Assembly: GCF_003353175.1 (NCBI RefSeq)
Contig: NZ_QHKS01000032.1
Coordinates: 16,961 to 80,960, forward strand
DNA: 64,000 nucleotides
Source: Paraburkholderia lacunae
GTDB taxonomy: Bacteria > Pseudomonadota > Gammaproteobacteria > Burkholderiales > Burkholderiaceae
Reading direction: 5' to 3'
Both the position numbers and the translations under genes were made by a program. Shown piece after piece: positions 34,882-43,897 of this stretch (within the stretch, counting starts at the first letter, position 1; each line of letters begins with the position of its first letter). Under the pieces are notes generated by a model. That model worked only from the letters and a program-made list of their open reading frames with translations. It searched no databases and was not told where the DNA came from.

Positions 34882-36105
34882 ATGCCGTACATGCCGCACA
34901 TGTCAACTGACGCGCTGGAACAAGACTACGTCCTGATTGTCGAGCCCAATCTCACCGGGCATCGCTGGCGTTATGTCGAGTGGACCATGCAGGCCTGTGC
35001 GGAAGCCGGCTATCCGTGCATTCTCGCCACCGAGTGTGCCAACGAGGATCATCGGCTCGCCCGGCAGATCATCGCCGCCGACCGGCGCGACACGGAAATC
35101 GCGTTTGTCGATCCGGAGGAGCGTCCCCGCGGCCTGTTGCGCGACCCCAACGAATACTGGCGCTTTCACCGCTATTTCAAGCGCGTGTACAAGATCGTCA
35201 GCCGCGCGCAACCGATCAGGCTCGTGGTCGTTCCGTACGTCGACTATTTCTTTTATGCGCTGCCGTTTCTCGGCTCGCCATTCGGCAAGACGCCGTGGAT
35301 CGGTATCACGATGCGCGCGACCTTTCATCATCACAAGGTTGGCATCAAGGCGCCCGACCGTCCGTTGGTCAATGCGATCAAGGCGCAGCTCTTCAAACGC
35401 GCGGTGAGATCGGCGGGATTGCGCACGCTGCTCACCATCGATCCCACGCTGCCGGAGTGGTCGGCGCGCAGCGCATCGAAGTCGAGCGCGGCGATCGCCT
35501 ACGTGGCGGACCCCTTTCCGGATGAGCATGCGGAAAACCCCGTGCTCGCCCGCGAACGGCTCGGACTGGACTCCGAACAGCGCTACCTGCTGGTGTACGG
35601 CGCCATCACCGAGCGCAAAGGCATCTACGAACTGGTCGAGGCGCTGACGCGTCTGGACAATGCCCCCACGCTGATCGTCGCCGGCGAGCAGGACGCGGGC
35701 ACGCGCCATTTCATGCGCAACCATGTCCGCGGCCTGAAACCCGCACCGGTGATTCTCGACGCGTTCATCTCAAACGATCTCGAGCGCGATCTGTTCTCCG
35801 CCTGCGACGCCGTCTGGCTGGGTTACAAGGGACACTACGGAATGAGCGGCGTGCTCGTGCAGGCGTACCGCTTCGGCAAGCCGGTCATCGCGACCGAAGA
35901 CGGGCTGATCGGCTGGTTCAGCCGGCGCTGTGAGCTGGGGCCGATATTGAGCGACCTGAGTACGGCGTCGATCGGCAAGGCCATCACCGAAGTCGCCACC
36001 TCGTGGCCGCATGCGCCGGAGGCCGTCCCGTCCGCTCGCGAAGATCTGCTGTCGCGGCATACGCTCGGGCAATTCAAGCAGACCTTGCTTCAGCAGATGG
36101 CCTGA
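34882..36105 (+). CDS. glycosyltransferase family 1-like, EPS cluster
   Basis: A 407-residue GT-B type protein. The C-terminal half has the family pattern YLLVYGAITERKGIYELVEAL, with GVLVQAYRFGKPVIATEDGLIGW replacing the usual E-x7-E motif. The N-terminal acceptor domain begins YVLIVEPNLTGHRWRYVEW. The start is not certain: three ATGs lie close together (34882, 34891, 34900) in a small repeat (ACATGCCGYACATG), and none has a good ribosome binding site. It is divergent from the flippase and convergent with the acyltransferase. Probably adds a sugar to the EPS unit; donor unknown. Confidence 0.82.
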   Translation: MPYMPHMSTDALEQDYVLIVEPNLTGHRWRYVEWTMQACAEAGYPCILATECANEDHRLARQIIAADRRDTEIAFVDPEERPRGLLRDPNEYWRFHRYFKRVYKIVSRAQPIRLVVVPYVDYFFYALPFLGSPFGKTPWIGITMRATFHHHKVGIKAPDRPLVNAIKAQLFKRAVRSAGLRTLLTIDPTLPEWSARSASKSSAAIAYVADPFPDEHAENPVLARERLGLDSEQRYLLVYGAITERKGIYELVEALTRLDNAPTLIVAGEQDAGTRHFMRNHVRGLKPAPVILDAFISNDLERDLFSACDAVWLGYKGHYGMSGVLVQAYRFGKPVIATEDGLIGWFSRRCELGPILSDLSTASIGKAITEVATSWPHAPEAVPSAREDLLSRHTLGQFKQTLLQQMA

Positions 36106-36122
36106 AGCAGCGGCACATTTCA

Positions 36123-36212
36123 GCGCACCTCGGCACACGCCCGCAACCAGCGGCAATCAACGACAACCCACGACAACCCACGGCGACCCTCGGCAACCCG
36201 CGCGCAATCAGC
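36123..36212 (-). repeat. stop-codon tandem repeat, about 10-bp unit
   Basis: Read in the acyltransferase direction, about eight units of consensus GYKGGTTGYC follow one another, two of them exact (GTGGGTTGTC). The first, GCTGATTGCG, contains the TGA stop of the acyltransferase gene, and a later unit again has TGA. The outer units are diverged, so the far end is approximate. Confidence 0.75.
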
Positions 36213-37494
36213 CGGCCGGTTCGCTGCCCGCGCCCGGTTCGGCACGACGCCGCGCGGCGAGAACCGCGATGCGCGGATCGGCGGGCTCGGCGGTCGTGGT
36301 GGAACTGGGGGCGCCCTCGGCGGCCGGCCGCGCGGGTTGCCGATGCCGCGATGGCGGGCCTTCGGCGGCGAGCGCCTCTTCACGCACCGCACTGCTGCGC
36401 TTTTCCGGAAAGAGCGCGTTGCGCATGAGCAGGAACGGAAATTCGATCGCGCGCGTCGTCACGTAACCGATCAGGATGGCGAACGCGAACTGCGCGCTCA
36501 GTGCGAGAATCCACGTCAGGCTCGGCGCGAGGCCAAGCGCGGTCGCTTTGCGAATCAGCATGTCGCCGGGTGCGAGCGCAAGCGAATGCCATAGGTAGAT
36601 GCCGTAAGAATAAAGGCCGACCCATGCGATCGCGCGATAGACCAGCGAAGAGCGAAGCGATCCTGAATGTTCGAGCACCAGCACGAGCAACGCGGCGAAG
36701 CCGAGCGCCTGAATCGTGTAGCCGATGCTTTCGTCCAGCACCAGATTTTTCGTGGCAAACGCCAGCCACATGCACAGCACGACGACCATGGCGATCAGCA
36801 ATCCTGTGCGCTTCGCCAGCCGCTGATAGACGGCCGGTCTCATCCAGTAGACCGCGGACAGAATCACGCCGACCAGCAAACTGTCGATCCGGTACTGCGT
36901 GTAGGCGAAGGCGCCTTCCAGGTTTCCGTGCGCCACCGCGAAGCAGCGTGCCGTGAGCACCACCGCGCAGATCGCGGTCAGGATGCTGACGATGGTCCAC
37001 ACGCCCAGACGCCAGCGGGCGAACAGCAACAGGAGCGCCGGCAATACGAGGTAAAAGTGCTCCTCGACCGCGAGGCTCCAGGTCTGCGTAATCGAGGTGC
37101 CCAGATAGTTCTGCAGATGGACCAGGTTCTGGAACAGAAACGTATTCCACGGGTGGCGGCCTGCCAGCAGATGGAAAGCGAGCAGCACGTAATACGCGGG
37201 CCAGATGCGAAAGATTCGCCGGACGATAAAACGCCGTGCGTTGACGTGACCTTTTTCGGCGTACTGCCTGAGCAGGAGACCGCCCACCAGAAAGCCGCTC
37301 AGCGTGAAAAACAGATTCACGCCTTCACGTCCGAAATTTTTCAGCGGGTACTCAATAATCTGAAGTAGAAAGTTATTCGTATGGACAGCATGAAAGTGAA
37401 ACCCCATCACCGCGATAATGGCAATGCCGCGCAGGAAATCGAGCTCGATTGCCCTGCCGGCTGTGACGGGTTTCGCGCTGCCGAATAATTTCAT
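36208..37494 (-). CDS. acyltransferase family 3 (OafA/ExoZ-like)
   Basis: A 428-residue inner-membrane enzyme with about ten helices that probably transfers an acetyl or other acyl group to EPS sugars from the cytoplasmic acyl-CoA pool. The start (MKLFGSAKP) has GGAGAAG upstream. Family signs: RAIELDFLRGIAIIAVMGFHFH at the N-terminus, including the R-x10-H pattern; NLFFTLSGFLVGGLLLR; RRIFRIWPAYYVLL; and SLAVEEHFYLVLPALLLLF. The last 70 residues are a Pro/Ala/Arg-rich cytoplasmic tail. It ends inside a tandem repeat. Its neighbour upstream (divergent) is the putative polymerase. Confidence 0.9.
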   Translation of the reverse strand: MKLFGSAKPVTAGRAIELDFLRGIAIIAVMGFHFHAVHTNNFLLQIIEYPLKNFGREGVNLFFTLSGFLVGGLLLRQYAEKGHVNARRFIVRRIFRIWPAYYVLLAFHLLAGRHPWNTFLFQNLVHLQNYLGTSITQTWSLAVEEHFYLVLPALLLLFARWRLGVWTIVSILTAICAVVLTARCFAVAHGNLEGAFAYTQYRIDSLLVGVILSAVYWMRPAVYQRLAKRTGLLIAMVVVLCMWLAFATKNLVLDESIGYTIQALGFAALLVLVLEHSGSLRSSLVYRAIAWVGLYSYGIYLWHSLALAPGDMLIRKATALGLAPSLTWILALSAQFAFAILIGYVTTRAIEFPFLLMRNALFPEKRSSAVREEALAAEGPPSRHRQPARPAAEGAPSSTTTAEPADPRIAVLAARRRAEPGAGSEPAG

Positions 37495-37774
37495 TTTCTT
37501 CTCCGCTGACACCCTGCGCGGGCCAATGTCCCCGAATGTCCCTTTTTGCATCTTCGGTGGCGTCACGCGTGCGTGCGCGCCAACATCAAGGCATTGCCCG
37601 ACAACCTGAGGGCGGCAGGGTATCTCACGCAACAGTCGGCCTTTCCTCTGTCGCCAGAACCCAGGCAATCGGCGACGAAACCGGTAGGCGAAATTGGCAA
37701 GCCGGGATATTCCCGCACAATGAACTTACGCGAAACCGCCTGGTATAAACCAACGGCGCCGGGGAGGATCAGCA

Positions 37775-39274
37775 ATGCGCCATCAGTATGCGACGTTGTG
37801 GGTTTGGATTTTTCTGTTACCGCTTGCGCTGGACTACAAAGCGACCGACGCCAACACAGGCCACTTCGCCCAGTTCGTGTTCGTCCTTCCTGTGCTGGTC
37901 GCCGGATTGAGCCTGGCGCTGATTGCGCCACGCTTTCACGACCGCTCGCGCCTGCGCACACTAGTTACCTTTAGCCTTCTCCTGTGCGTGCTCGGCAGCG
38001 TCGTCGCCCAGTTGGTGCAGGACAACGACACCGGCAACTATCTGCGTGTCCTGCTGCCGTTCCTGCTGTTCCTGCTGGGCTACGTGGTGGCCTGCCGTCC
38101 ATGGAGCGAATATCGAATCTCGCAGTTCGAGAGAGCCCTGTTCGTCGCCAACACAATTAGCCTCGTGTTCACCTTGGTGTACGGCATGGCGACGAGCGGC
38201 GGTCTCGAGGAGGTCCGGTACCGGATCATCTCCGTCACGCTGCTCGGACTCCAGGGCGTGCTGCTGCACGAATTCGTCGTCGCGAAGCGCTTTTCTTTTT
38301 TTACGGTTGCGGTGTTCGCCTTCAGCGTGATCGTCGAGTTGCTGAGCGTCACACGCAGCTTGCTGGTGGGTACGGTGTTGCTGTTCCTGATCGCGATGGG
38401 ACTGTGCGCGCCGACGGTTCAGCAGATCTGGCGCGCGCTCGCGCGCAGCCTGGTCGCCGGCGTGGTGATCGCCAGTGTGGCAGGCGTGGCGGCATTGAGC
38501 TTCCCCACCGTCACCCAGCACTGGACGCAGCGTATTTTCGCGTCGGAGGAAACCACCACCGGCAAGGACCCGACCACCATCACCCGGCTCGCCGAAATGC
38601 GCGATCAGTACGACCAGGTCACCGCCGACCCCGCGACGATGTTATTCGGCGCGGGCTTCGGACACTACTATCGCTACTCGCCCGTCTACCTGCCGGATCT
38701 CGCCGGCCAGATCAGCGAGAACGACTTCTATGCGATCAGGGAATGGGCGGCCGGTCATAACTTCTGGGTGTATCAGTTGTTCGCGGGCGGCCTGCTGTTC
38801 GGCATCGGCATGCCGCTTGCCATGTTGGCCGCGCTCGCGATCTGTTTTCTCTCCTATCGTCACTGGCGAGCGGTCGTGCCGGACGCGCCGATGCTCCCTG
38901 TACTCGGCCGGGCCATCATGCTGTTTGCCGCGCTGCCGGCTACGTCGATAGGCGGCAATCCGCTCGGACCGCGTTTCTCGGGACTGGTGTTCGGCATCGC
39001 GCTCGGCTTGATGATCGCGACGCATGCGCGGCTGCAACGCGCGCTCCCGGCGAGGCCGAAGCGGGTTCGCCGGCCGCAGCAGATGCGCCCGGTGGTCGTG
39101 CCCGAGTTGCCGGGCAGGATCCAGCCCGGCATGGGCCGCGCGGACCTCGCGGCAACCTTGGGCATCTCACGTTCGGCAAGCGCCGCGGCCGGGTCCGGCG
39201 GCTTCGGCCCGCTCGCGTCGTCCGGCACGCCGTCGACGACGCGCAGCGTCAATCGATCGAATCTCGCCCGATGA
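37775..39274 (+). CDS. O-antigen ligase/polymerase-like membrane protein (Wzy candidate)
   Basis: A 499-residue protein with about 11-12 membrane helices and one large periplasmic loop (about residues 250-330) that contains FGAGFGHYYRYSP and ends in GHNFWVYQLFAGGLLFGIG. This pattern (H-N-x2 in a loop before a helix) is typical of the Wzy_C/O-antigen ligase family, which polymerises lipid-linked repeat units in the periplasm. The N-terminus begins directly with a hydrophobic helix. The last 90 residues are Pro/Arg-rich and cytoplasmic. Its TGA overlaps the next gene's ATG, so it is coupled to a glycosyltransferase. It is the only polymerase candidate in the locus. Confidence 0.82.
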   Translation: MRHQYATLWVWIFLLPLALDYKATDANTGHFAQFVFVLPVLVAGLSLALIAPRFHDRSRLRTLVTFSLLLCVLGSVVAQLVQDNDTGNYLRVLLPFLLFLLGYVVACRPWSEYRISQFERALFVANTISLVFTLVYGMATSGGLEEVRYRIISVTLLGLQGVLLHEFVVAKRFSFFTVAVFAFSVIVELLSVTRSLLVGTVLLFLIAMGLCAPTVQQIWRALARSLVAGVVIASVAGVAALSFPTVTQHWTQRIFASEETTTGKDPTTITRLAEMRDQYDQVTADPATMLFGAGFGHYYRYSPVYLPDLAGQISENDFYAIREWAAGHNFWVYQLFAGGLLFGIGMPLAMLAALAICFLSYRHWRAVVPDAPMLPVLGRAIMLFAALPATSIGGNPLGPRFSGLVFGIALGLMIATHARLQRALPARPKRVRRPQQMRPVVVPELPGRIQPGMGRADLAATLGISRSASAAAGSGGFGPLASSGTPSTTRSVNRSNLAR

Positions 39275-40482
39275 AAATCCTCCACCTGCTCGCAAGCGTC
39301 GACCCACGCGCCGGCGGCCCCGTAGAAGGCGTACGCCGCAGCGGCGTAGCGATGCAAGAAGCCGGACACCAGATCGAAGTGGCCACTTGCGACGCGCCGG
39401 GCGCCGCGTACCTCGCGGCCTTTCCGTTTCCGGTGCACGCCTTTGGCCCAGTCACCAACCGCTACAGCTACAGCGCGCACCTCGCGCGCTGGCTGCGCGC
39501 CAACGCACGCCGCTTCGACGCGGTGATCGTCCACGGCTTGTGGCAATACCACGGCCTTGCCGCGTGGAGGACGCTCAGAAGAAGCGAGGTGCCGTACTAC
39601 GTGTACGTTCACGGCATGCTCGATCCGTGGTTCAAACAGTCGTATCCGCTCAAGCACCTCAAGAAATGGCTGTATTGGCCATGGGCCGAATACCGTGTGC
39701 TGCGCGACGCGCGCGCCGTCATCTTCACGACGGAAGAAGAGCGCACTCGCGCGCGGCAATCGTTCTGGCTATACCGGGCCAATGAACGGATCGTGCCGTT
39801 CGGCACGACGGTTCCTTCGCTCGACGCCGGCTCCGTACGCGAAGCGTTCCTGCAAGCCGTGCCGGGTTTGCGCGGCAAACGCATCGTGCTGTTTCTCGGC
39901 CGCGTGCACGCCAAGAAAGGCTGCGATCTGCTGATCGAGGCCTTCGCGCGCATCGCCGGCCACGATCCGGCATTGCATCTCGTCATCGCGGGACCCGACG
40001 AGACCGGCTGGGTTGCGCAGTTGCGCGCGCAGGCAGCCGCGGCCGGCGTCGCGCATCGGCTCAGCCTGCCGGGCATGCTGCAAGGCGATCTCAAGTGGGG
40101 CGCGTTTCACGCAAGCGACGTCTTCGTCCTGCCGTCGCACCAGGAGAACTTCGGCGTGGCGGTTGCAGAAGCGCTCGGCTGCGGGCTGCCCGCGCTGATC
40201 TCCGATAAGGTCAACGTCTGGCGCGAGATCGAAGCGGACGGCGCGGGCCTCGTCGCTGCCGACACGATCGACGGCACCGAACAGAACCTCGTGCGCTGGT
40301 ATGAACTCGACGACGACGCCCGGCAGAACATGCGCGCGCAAGCACGCCGCACTTTCCATGCGCGCTTCCGGATCGAAACCATGGTCGGCGCGTTGACGGC
40401 TCTGCTTGACAGCAGAGGCAGCGCCGAGCTGCGCGAACCTACGCTCGCCGCTCTGCGAGAAGCGACCCAGCAAAGCCAGTGA
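39271..40482 (+). CDS. glycosyltransferase family 4, EPS cluster
   Basis: A 403-residue GT-B enzyme. N-terminal half: KILHLLASVDPRAGGPVEGV (glycine-rich acceptor loop). C-terminal half: IVLFLGRVHAKKGCDLLIEAF, then the E-x7-E motif in SHQENFGVAVAEALGCG, as in mannosyl- and glucosyltransferases of EPS loci. The start overlaps the stop of the polymerase gene (ATGA). It is convergent with the GMC oxidoreductase, 50 bp away. Donor and acceptor unknown. Confidence 0.92.
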   Translation: MKILHLLASVDPRAGGPVEGVRRSGVAMQEAGHQIEVATCDAPGAAYLAAFPFPVHAFGPVTNRYSYSAHLARWLRANARRFDAVIVHGLWQYHGLAAWRTLRRSEVPYYVYVHGMLDPWFKQSYPLKHLKKWLYWPWAEYRVLRDARAVIFTTEEERTRARQSFWLYRANERIVPFGTTVPSLDAGSVREAFLQAVPGLRGKRIVLFLGRVHAKKGCDLLIEAFARIAGHDPALHLVIAGPDETGWVAQLRAQAAAAGVAHRLSLPGMLQGDLKWGAFHASDVFVLPSHQENFGVAVAEALGCGLPALISDKVNVWREIEADGAGLVAADTIDGTEQNLVRWYELDDDARQNMRAQARRTFHARFRIETMVGALTALLDSRGSAELREPTLAALREATQQSQ

Positions 40483-40510
40483 GAGGATGCGCGCGGCATC
40501 CCGTCAGCGG

Positions 40511-40544
40511 CCGGGTCGCTGTTCCTTCCGGGTCACTGTTCCTT
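40511..40544 (-). repeat. stop-codon tandem repeat, two 17-bp units
   Basis: In the GMC gene direction, AAGGAACAGTGACCCGG is followed by AAGGAACAGCGACCCGG, differing at one base. The TGA in the first copy is the stop codon of the GMC gene; the second copy reads CGA. Confidence 0.85.
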
Positions 40545-42248
40545 CATCAACGGCGTCAACGAAGAGGCTGCGATCGGCAAGGTGTCGATTTTGACCTGGG
40601 TCGGCATCGTCATCATGCCGCTGTTGGCCACCACGTCCGGCGTATCGAGTTGCCGGACCAGATGCCCGGCGAGGCGCAGCGAAAGCGCGGCAATCGTGAT
40701 GGTCGGAAAGTTCGCGCCGACCGTCGGAAAGACCGAACTGCCGGCCACATAAAGATTGCCGATCCCGTGCACCTTGCAGTCGCGATCGACCACGCCTTCG
40801 CGCGGCGAATCGTGCATGCGCGTCGTGCCCATGTGGTGCCACGTTCCCTCCAGCTTCGCGGGCCAGGGACGGCCCTCGAGCGGCGCGTCGAGTTCGACGT
40901 CCGCAATCCCGGCCATCTGCAACTCCTGCGCAAGCAACGCGAAGGTTCTGTCGAACGTGCGCTGGACCTGGGCGCCAAGCCGCCATTCCACCTTGACGCG
41001 CGGCATGCCCAACTGGTCGCGCTGATTGCACAAGGTCACGCGGCTGTCGCGATTGGGCTCCGCTTCGACGATGGCCTGCAGCGTCACACCGGTAATGAGC
41101 GCCGGCCACTGATACAGCCGCGTCAAGCCGTAGCCCACGGTGTCGAGCGGATGCGACGCCATGGTGATGAGGTCGGCCTTCAGGCTGCGGCCCGGCTGGT
41201 CTTTGGACAACAGCGCTTCCTTGCAGCGGATCAGCGCCTCGGACCCTTTGCTGCCCTCGCCGTAAAAGCGCGAGTAGAGCCATACGCGCGAATTGAGCAA
41301 TTTCTCGCGCTCCATCAGTTCCTGCTTCGGCGCGAATTGCGAGGAGATCTTCGTGCCGTGCGCGGAGACCGCGGCATTCTGATAGTGGTACTTGATGTCA
41401 TACAGTTTGTTGCGCGCGAGTCCTGGGCGAAAACGCACTGTCCCCGACATCATCCGCGGATGGTCCATGAAGAAGCGGCCCACCAGATCGTTGCCATTGC
41501 CGAGGCCCGCGGCCTGGACATTGTTCGATGCGAGCAGCAGCCGCGCGTTCTCGATGCCGCCCGTCGCCAGCACGAAGATCTTGCTCACCACCGACATCCT
41601 GCGTCCGCCGAGCGTCGCCACCTGGACGCGCGAAATGCTCGACGCCTGGGCGTCGGCGTCGATGTTCAGCACGTTCGCATACAGGAACACCCGCACGCGC
41701 GACGAACGGGACAGCTCGTCGCGATACAGCTTGCCGAAGCGCACAGGCGGGCTGAACTGGGCCACGGTGTCGCGCATGTCGCCGGTCGCGAGCGGAATGC
41801 GGCGCACGTCGTGGCGGCCGATTTCGCGCTCCCAGTAAGCGGGGTCGAAATTTTGCGGGCCGAGCTTCAGCAGCTCGTGCGTGCGCGCGTAATACGGCGC
41901 CAGTTCGTCGAGACCGAAGGGCCAGCCGCTGTGCGGTATCCAGTCGCGCTTCTCGAAGTCCCATGGATCCAGCGGGCGGCACCATCCGCCCCAGCAATTG
42001 CTGCTGCCGCCGAAGTAGCGGCTACGGGAACCGTCCGCGAATGAATACGGAAGACCGGCGTTCTCACCGCGATAGAGATCGCGCGTTTCGTCGTCGGGGC
42101 CAAAGCCGCCGCTTTCGAGCATGCAGGTGTCCACCCCCGCCCTCGCCATCTCGAGTGCGAGCGTGATGCCCGCCACTCCGCCGCCAACGATGCAGACTGC
42201 CGCCTCGATGACCGTGTTCTGTTCGACGTTGCGAGTATCGATAAACAT
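40533..42248 (-). CDS. GMC-family FAD oxidoreductase
   Basis: A 571-residue flavoenzyme of the glucose-methanol-choline family. The start at 42248 has GGGGAGC upstream. FAD-binding motif: AAVCIVGGGVAGITLALEMA. The C-terminal active-site region reads WHHMGTTRMHDSPREGVVDR, followed by LYVAGSSVFPTVGANFPT, both diagnostic. Members oxidise alcohol groups of sugars or polyols, often passing electrons to a membrane acceptor. Here it is transcribed after the LbH acetyltransferase and within EPS genes, so oxidation of a sugar in the repeat unit or of a nucleotide-sugar is likely but unproven. No signal peptide is visible, so it is probably cytoplasmic. Its stop lies in a 17-bp repeat. Confidence 0.9.
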   Translation of the reverse strand: MFIDTRNVEQNTVIEAAVCIVGGGVAGITLALEMARAGVDTCMLESGGFGPDDETRDLYRGENAGLPYSFADGSRSRYFGGSSNCWGGWCRPLDPWDFEKRDWIPHSGWPFGLDELAPYYARTHELLKLGPQNFDPAYWEREIGRHDVRRIPLATGDMRDTVAQFSPPVRFGKLYRDELSRSSRVRVFLYANVLNIDADAQASSISRVQVATLGGRRMSVVSKIFVLATGGIENARLLLASNNVQAAGLGNGNDLVGRFFMDHPRMMSGTVRFRPGLARNKLYDIKYHYQNAAVSAHGTKISSQFAPKQELMEREKLLNSRVWLYSRFYGEGSKGSEALIRCKEALLSKDQPGRSLKADLITMASHPLDTVGYGLTRLYQWPALITGVTLQAIVEAEPNRDSRVTLCNQRDQLGMPRVKVEWRLGAQVQRTFDRTFALLAQELQMAGIADVELDAPLEGRPWPAKLEGTWHHMGTTRMHDSPREGVVDRDCKVHGIGNLYVAGSSVFPTVGANFPTITIAALSLRLAGHLVRQLDTPDVVANSGMMTMPTQVKIDTLPIAASSLTPLMKEQ

Positions 42249-42486
42249 CCCAGCTCCCCATCTTTCTTCATGCAATTCTCGAGTACGTGGTTGCTTGCCG
42301 GTCCGGCTGGATGAGCCGCCGGGCCGGCAAGCAACCACGCACACGCCGTCGGCGCGCCGTCACCGGCGCCACAGCGGGCATCGAGCGGCAAGCGTCGATC
42401 GACAAACCCGTTGCGGCCGCCGACATCCGGCGAGCAACGACCTCGGCCTCCTCAGCGTAATGACGCTGCGGTTCTGTATCTGTGCT

Positions 42487-43143
42487 TCAGGCCACGGAAT
42501 CGAAGCGATTCCTGATGAAGCGGCATGGATTGCCGCCATACACGCCGCCCGGCGCGAGCGAGCGATGCACGACGGACAAAGGCGTCACCACGGCCGAACG
42601 GCCGATCGTCACGCCCATCTGCACGACACACTTCGACGTAATCCAGACACCGTCCTCGATGACGATAGGGGCCACGCGCAGATCCATCGTGCTGCGCATG
42701 TCGTGAGATCCGGCGCTCAGCAACGTACCCTGCGAGATGCAGACGTTCGAGCCGATGCGGATCATGGCCTGGTTGTAGATCCAGACGTCGACGCCGAACC
42801 AGCAGTTCTCGCCCACCTCGAGATTCCACGGCGCCTTCACGCGCAGCGGATGCACGAACCGGCACCCGGTGCCGATCTTCGCGCCGAACAGCCGTAGCAG
42901 CGCGACGCGGATGAATGAAAGGGGCAGCAGCTTGTTGTTGATCACACAGGCTTCAACGACAAACCAGATGAGTTCGATGAGAATGCCGCGCTTCGCGCGG
43001 TAGTTTCCCTTCCCGGCAAGACTCAGATCGATGACGCGGCCGTTTTCGCGCACGCCGTTCACGTCCGGCGCAGCGGGTGCGTCGGGTACGTCCGGTACTT
43101 CCGGCATGCGGCCGATCTGCGGATCGTCGGCTACGTTACCCAT
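42487..43143 (-). CDS. left-handed beta-helix acetyltransferase (WcaF-like)
   Basis: A 218-residue acyltransferase of the hexapeptide family, similar to colanic acid WcaF. The start at 43143 has AGGAGAG upstream. After a flexible N-terminal 45 residues come a membrane-associated helix region (GILIELIWFVVEACVINN) and hexapeptide turns: IGTGCRF, LEVGENCWFGVDVWI, IRIGSNVCISQGTLLSAGSHD, IVIEDGVWITSKCVV and GRSAVVTPLSVV. The histidine in SAGSHD is the probable catalytic base. It should transfer acetyl from acetyl-CoA to a sugar of the EPS unit. It is followed on the same strand by the GMC gene after 238 bp. Confidence 0.9.
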   Translation of the reverse strand: MGNVADDPQIGRMPEVPDVPDAPAAPDVNGVRENGRVIDLSLAGKGNYRAKRGILIELIWFVVEACVINNKLLPLSFIRVALLRLFGAKIGTGCRFVHPLRVKAPWNLEVGENCWFGVDVWIYNQAMIRIGSNVCISQGTLLSAGSHDMRSTMDLRVAPIVIEDGVWITSKCVVQMGVTIGRSAVVTPLSVVHRSLAPGGVYGGNPCRFIRNRFDSVA

Positions 43144-43324
43144 CAGTTCTCTCCTGACGCGCGCGGTAGTAAACATACCCATCTGTACCGCGCGTGGTGC
43201 CATTATGTTGCGGCGCCCGGCGACGCTTTGCGCTATGGCCGTCCGGGGAGGCCTTTTGGCGGCTACATGCGTGCTGCGTGGCGCACGATAGGCTTATCGC
43301 GACCGCATCTGTCCGGGGACTACG

Positions 43325-43852
43325 ATGAACACTTCGCTTCGTCATGCCGTTACCTCGCTGTTCGCCGCCATTGCTTCGTGCGTATGCGCCGCCCCGGCGC
43401 TCGCCCAGGGGGCCGCCGGCGCACCGGCCGCACCCGCTGCGCGCGCGGCGGCTCCTGCTCCCGGCTACGGCGGCAACGCCATGGCGCCGAAAAAAGATGG
43501 CCGGGCGGCTCATCGTGCGAGCGAAGAGCAGTTGCTCGGCGCTCCACAGGAATACGGCAGCCCGACCGACTTGCCGCGGCGCAATACCGTCGACGCCCAG
43601 CAGGCGGCCCTGCTCGACGAGCAGCGCATGAGCATGACCGCCACGGGTCCGGGCGGGCAGCCGGCGCCGCTCAAAGGTCAACGCAACAAGGCGCCGCTCG
43701 CGGCCGCCAACGGCAAAGCGCGCGGCGCCGCCCAGGCCCGTCCGAACGCGAACGACGCCATGCTGCCCGCAGCAGCGGCGAAGACCACCTACGCCGACCC
43801 GTACGACCTCACCGGCACCGGCAAGCGCGGCGTTTACCGCTCTCCGTGGTGA
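43325..43852 (+). CDS. small exported protein of unknown function
   Basis: A 175-residue protein with a signal peptide (MNTSLRHAVTSLFAAIAS, cleavage after ALA-Q near residue 28). The mature part is rich in Ala, Gly and Pro and has no cysteine. It is largely disordered by composition, with a polar middle section (RASEEQLLGAPQEYGSP ... NTVDAQQAALLDEQRMSM) and a basic C-terminus ending GKRGVYRSPW. The start has GGGGAC upstream. It is the only plus-strand gene in the middle of minus-strand EPS genes and converges on a glycosyltransferase. No known family recognised. Confidence 0.75.
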   Translation: MNTSLRHAVTSLFAAIASCVCAAPALAQGAAGAPAAPAARAAAPAPGYGGNAMAPKKDGRAAHRASEEQLLGAPQEYGSPTDLPRRNTVDAQQAALLDEQRMSMTATGPGGQPAPLKGQRNKAPLAAANGKARGAAQARPNANDAMLPAAAAKTTYADPYDLTGTGKRGVYRSPW

Positions 43853-43866
43853 TGTCGCCTTCATAA

Positions 43867-43897
43867 CCGCGCCGTGTGCCGGATCAATCCGGCGCGG
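43867..43897. terminator. possible bidirectional hairpin between convergent genes
   Basis: CCGCGCC (43867-43873) can pair with GGCGCGG (43891-43897), or GCCGGAT (43878-43884) with ATCCGGC (43887-43893). The second stem includes the stop codon of the glycosyltransferase. No T-run follows on either strand, so termination is uncertain. Confidence 0.35.
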
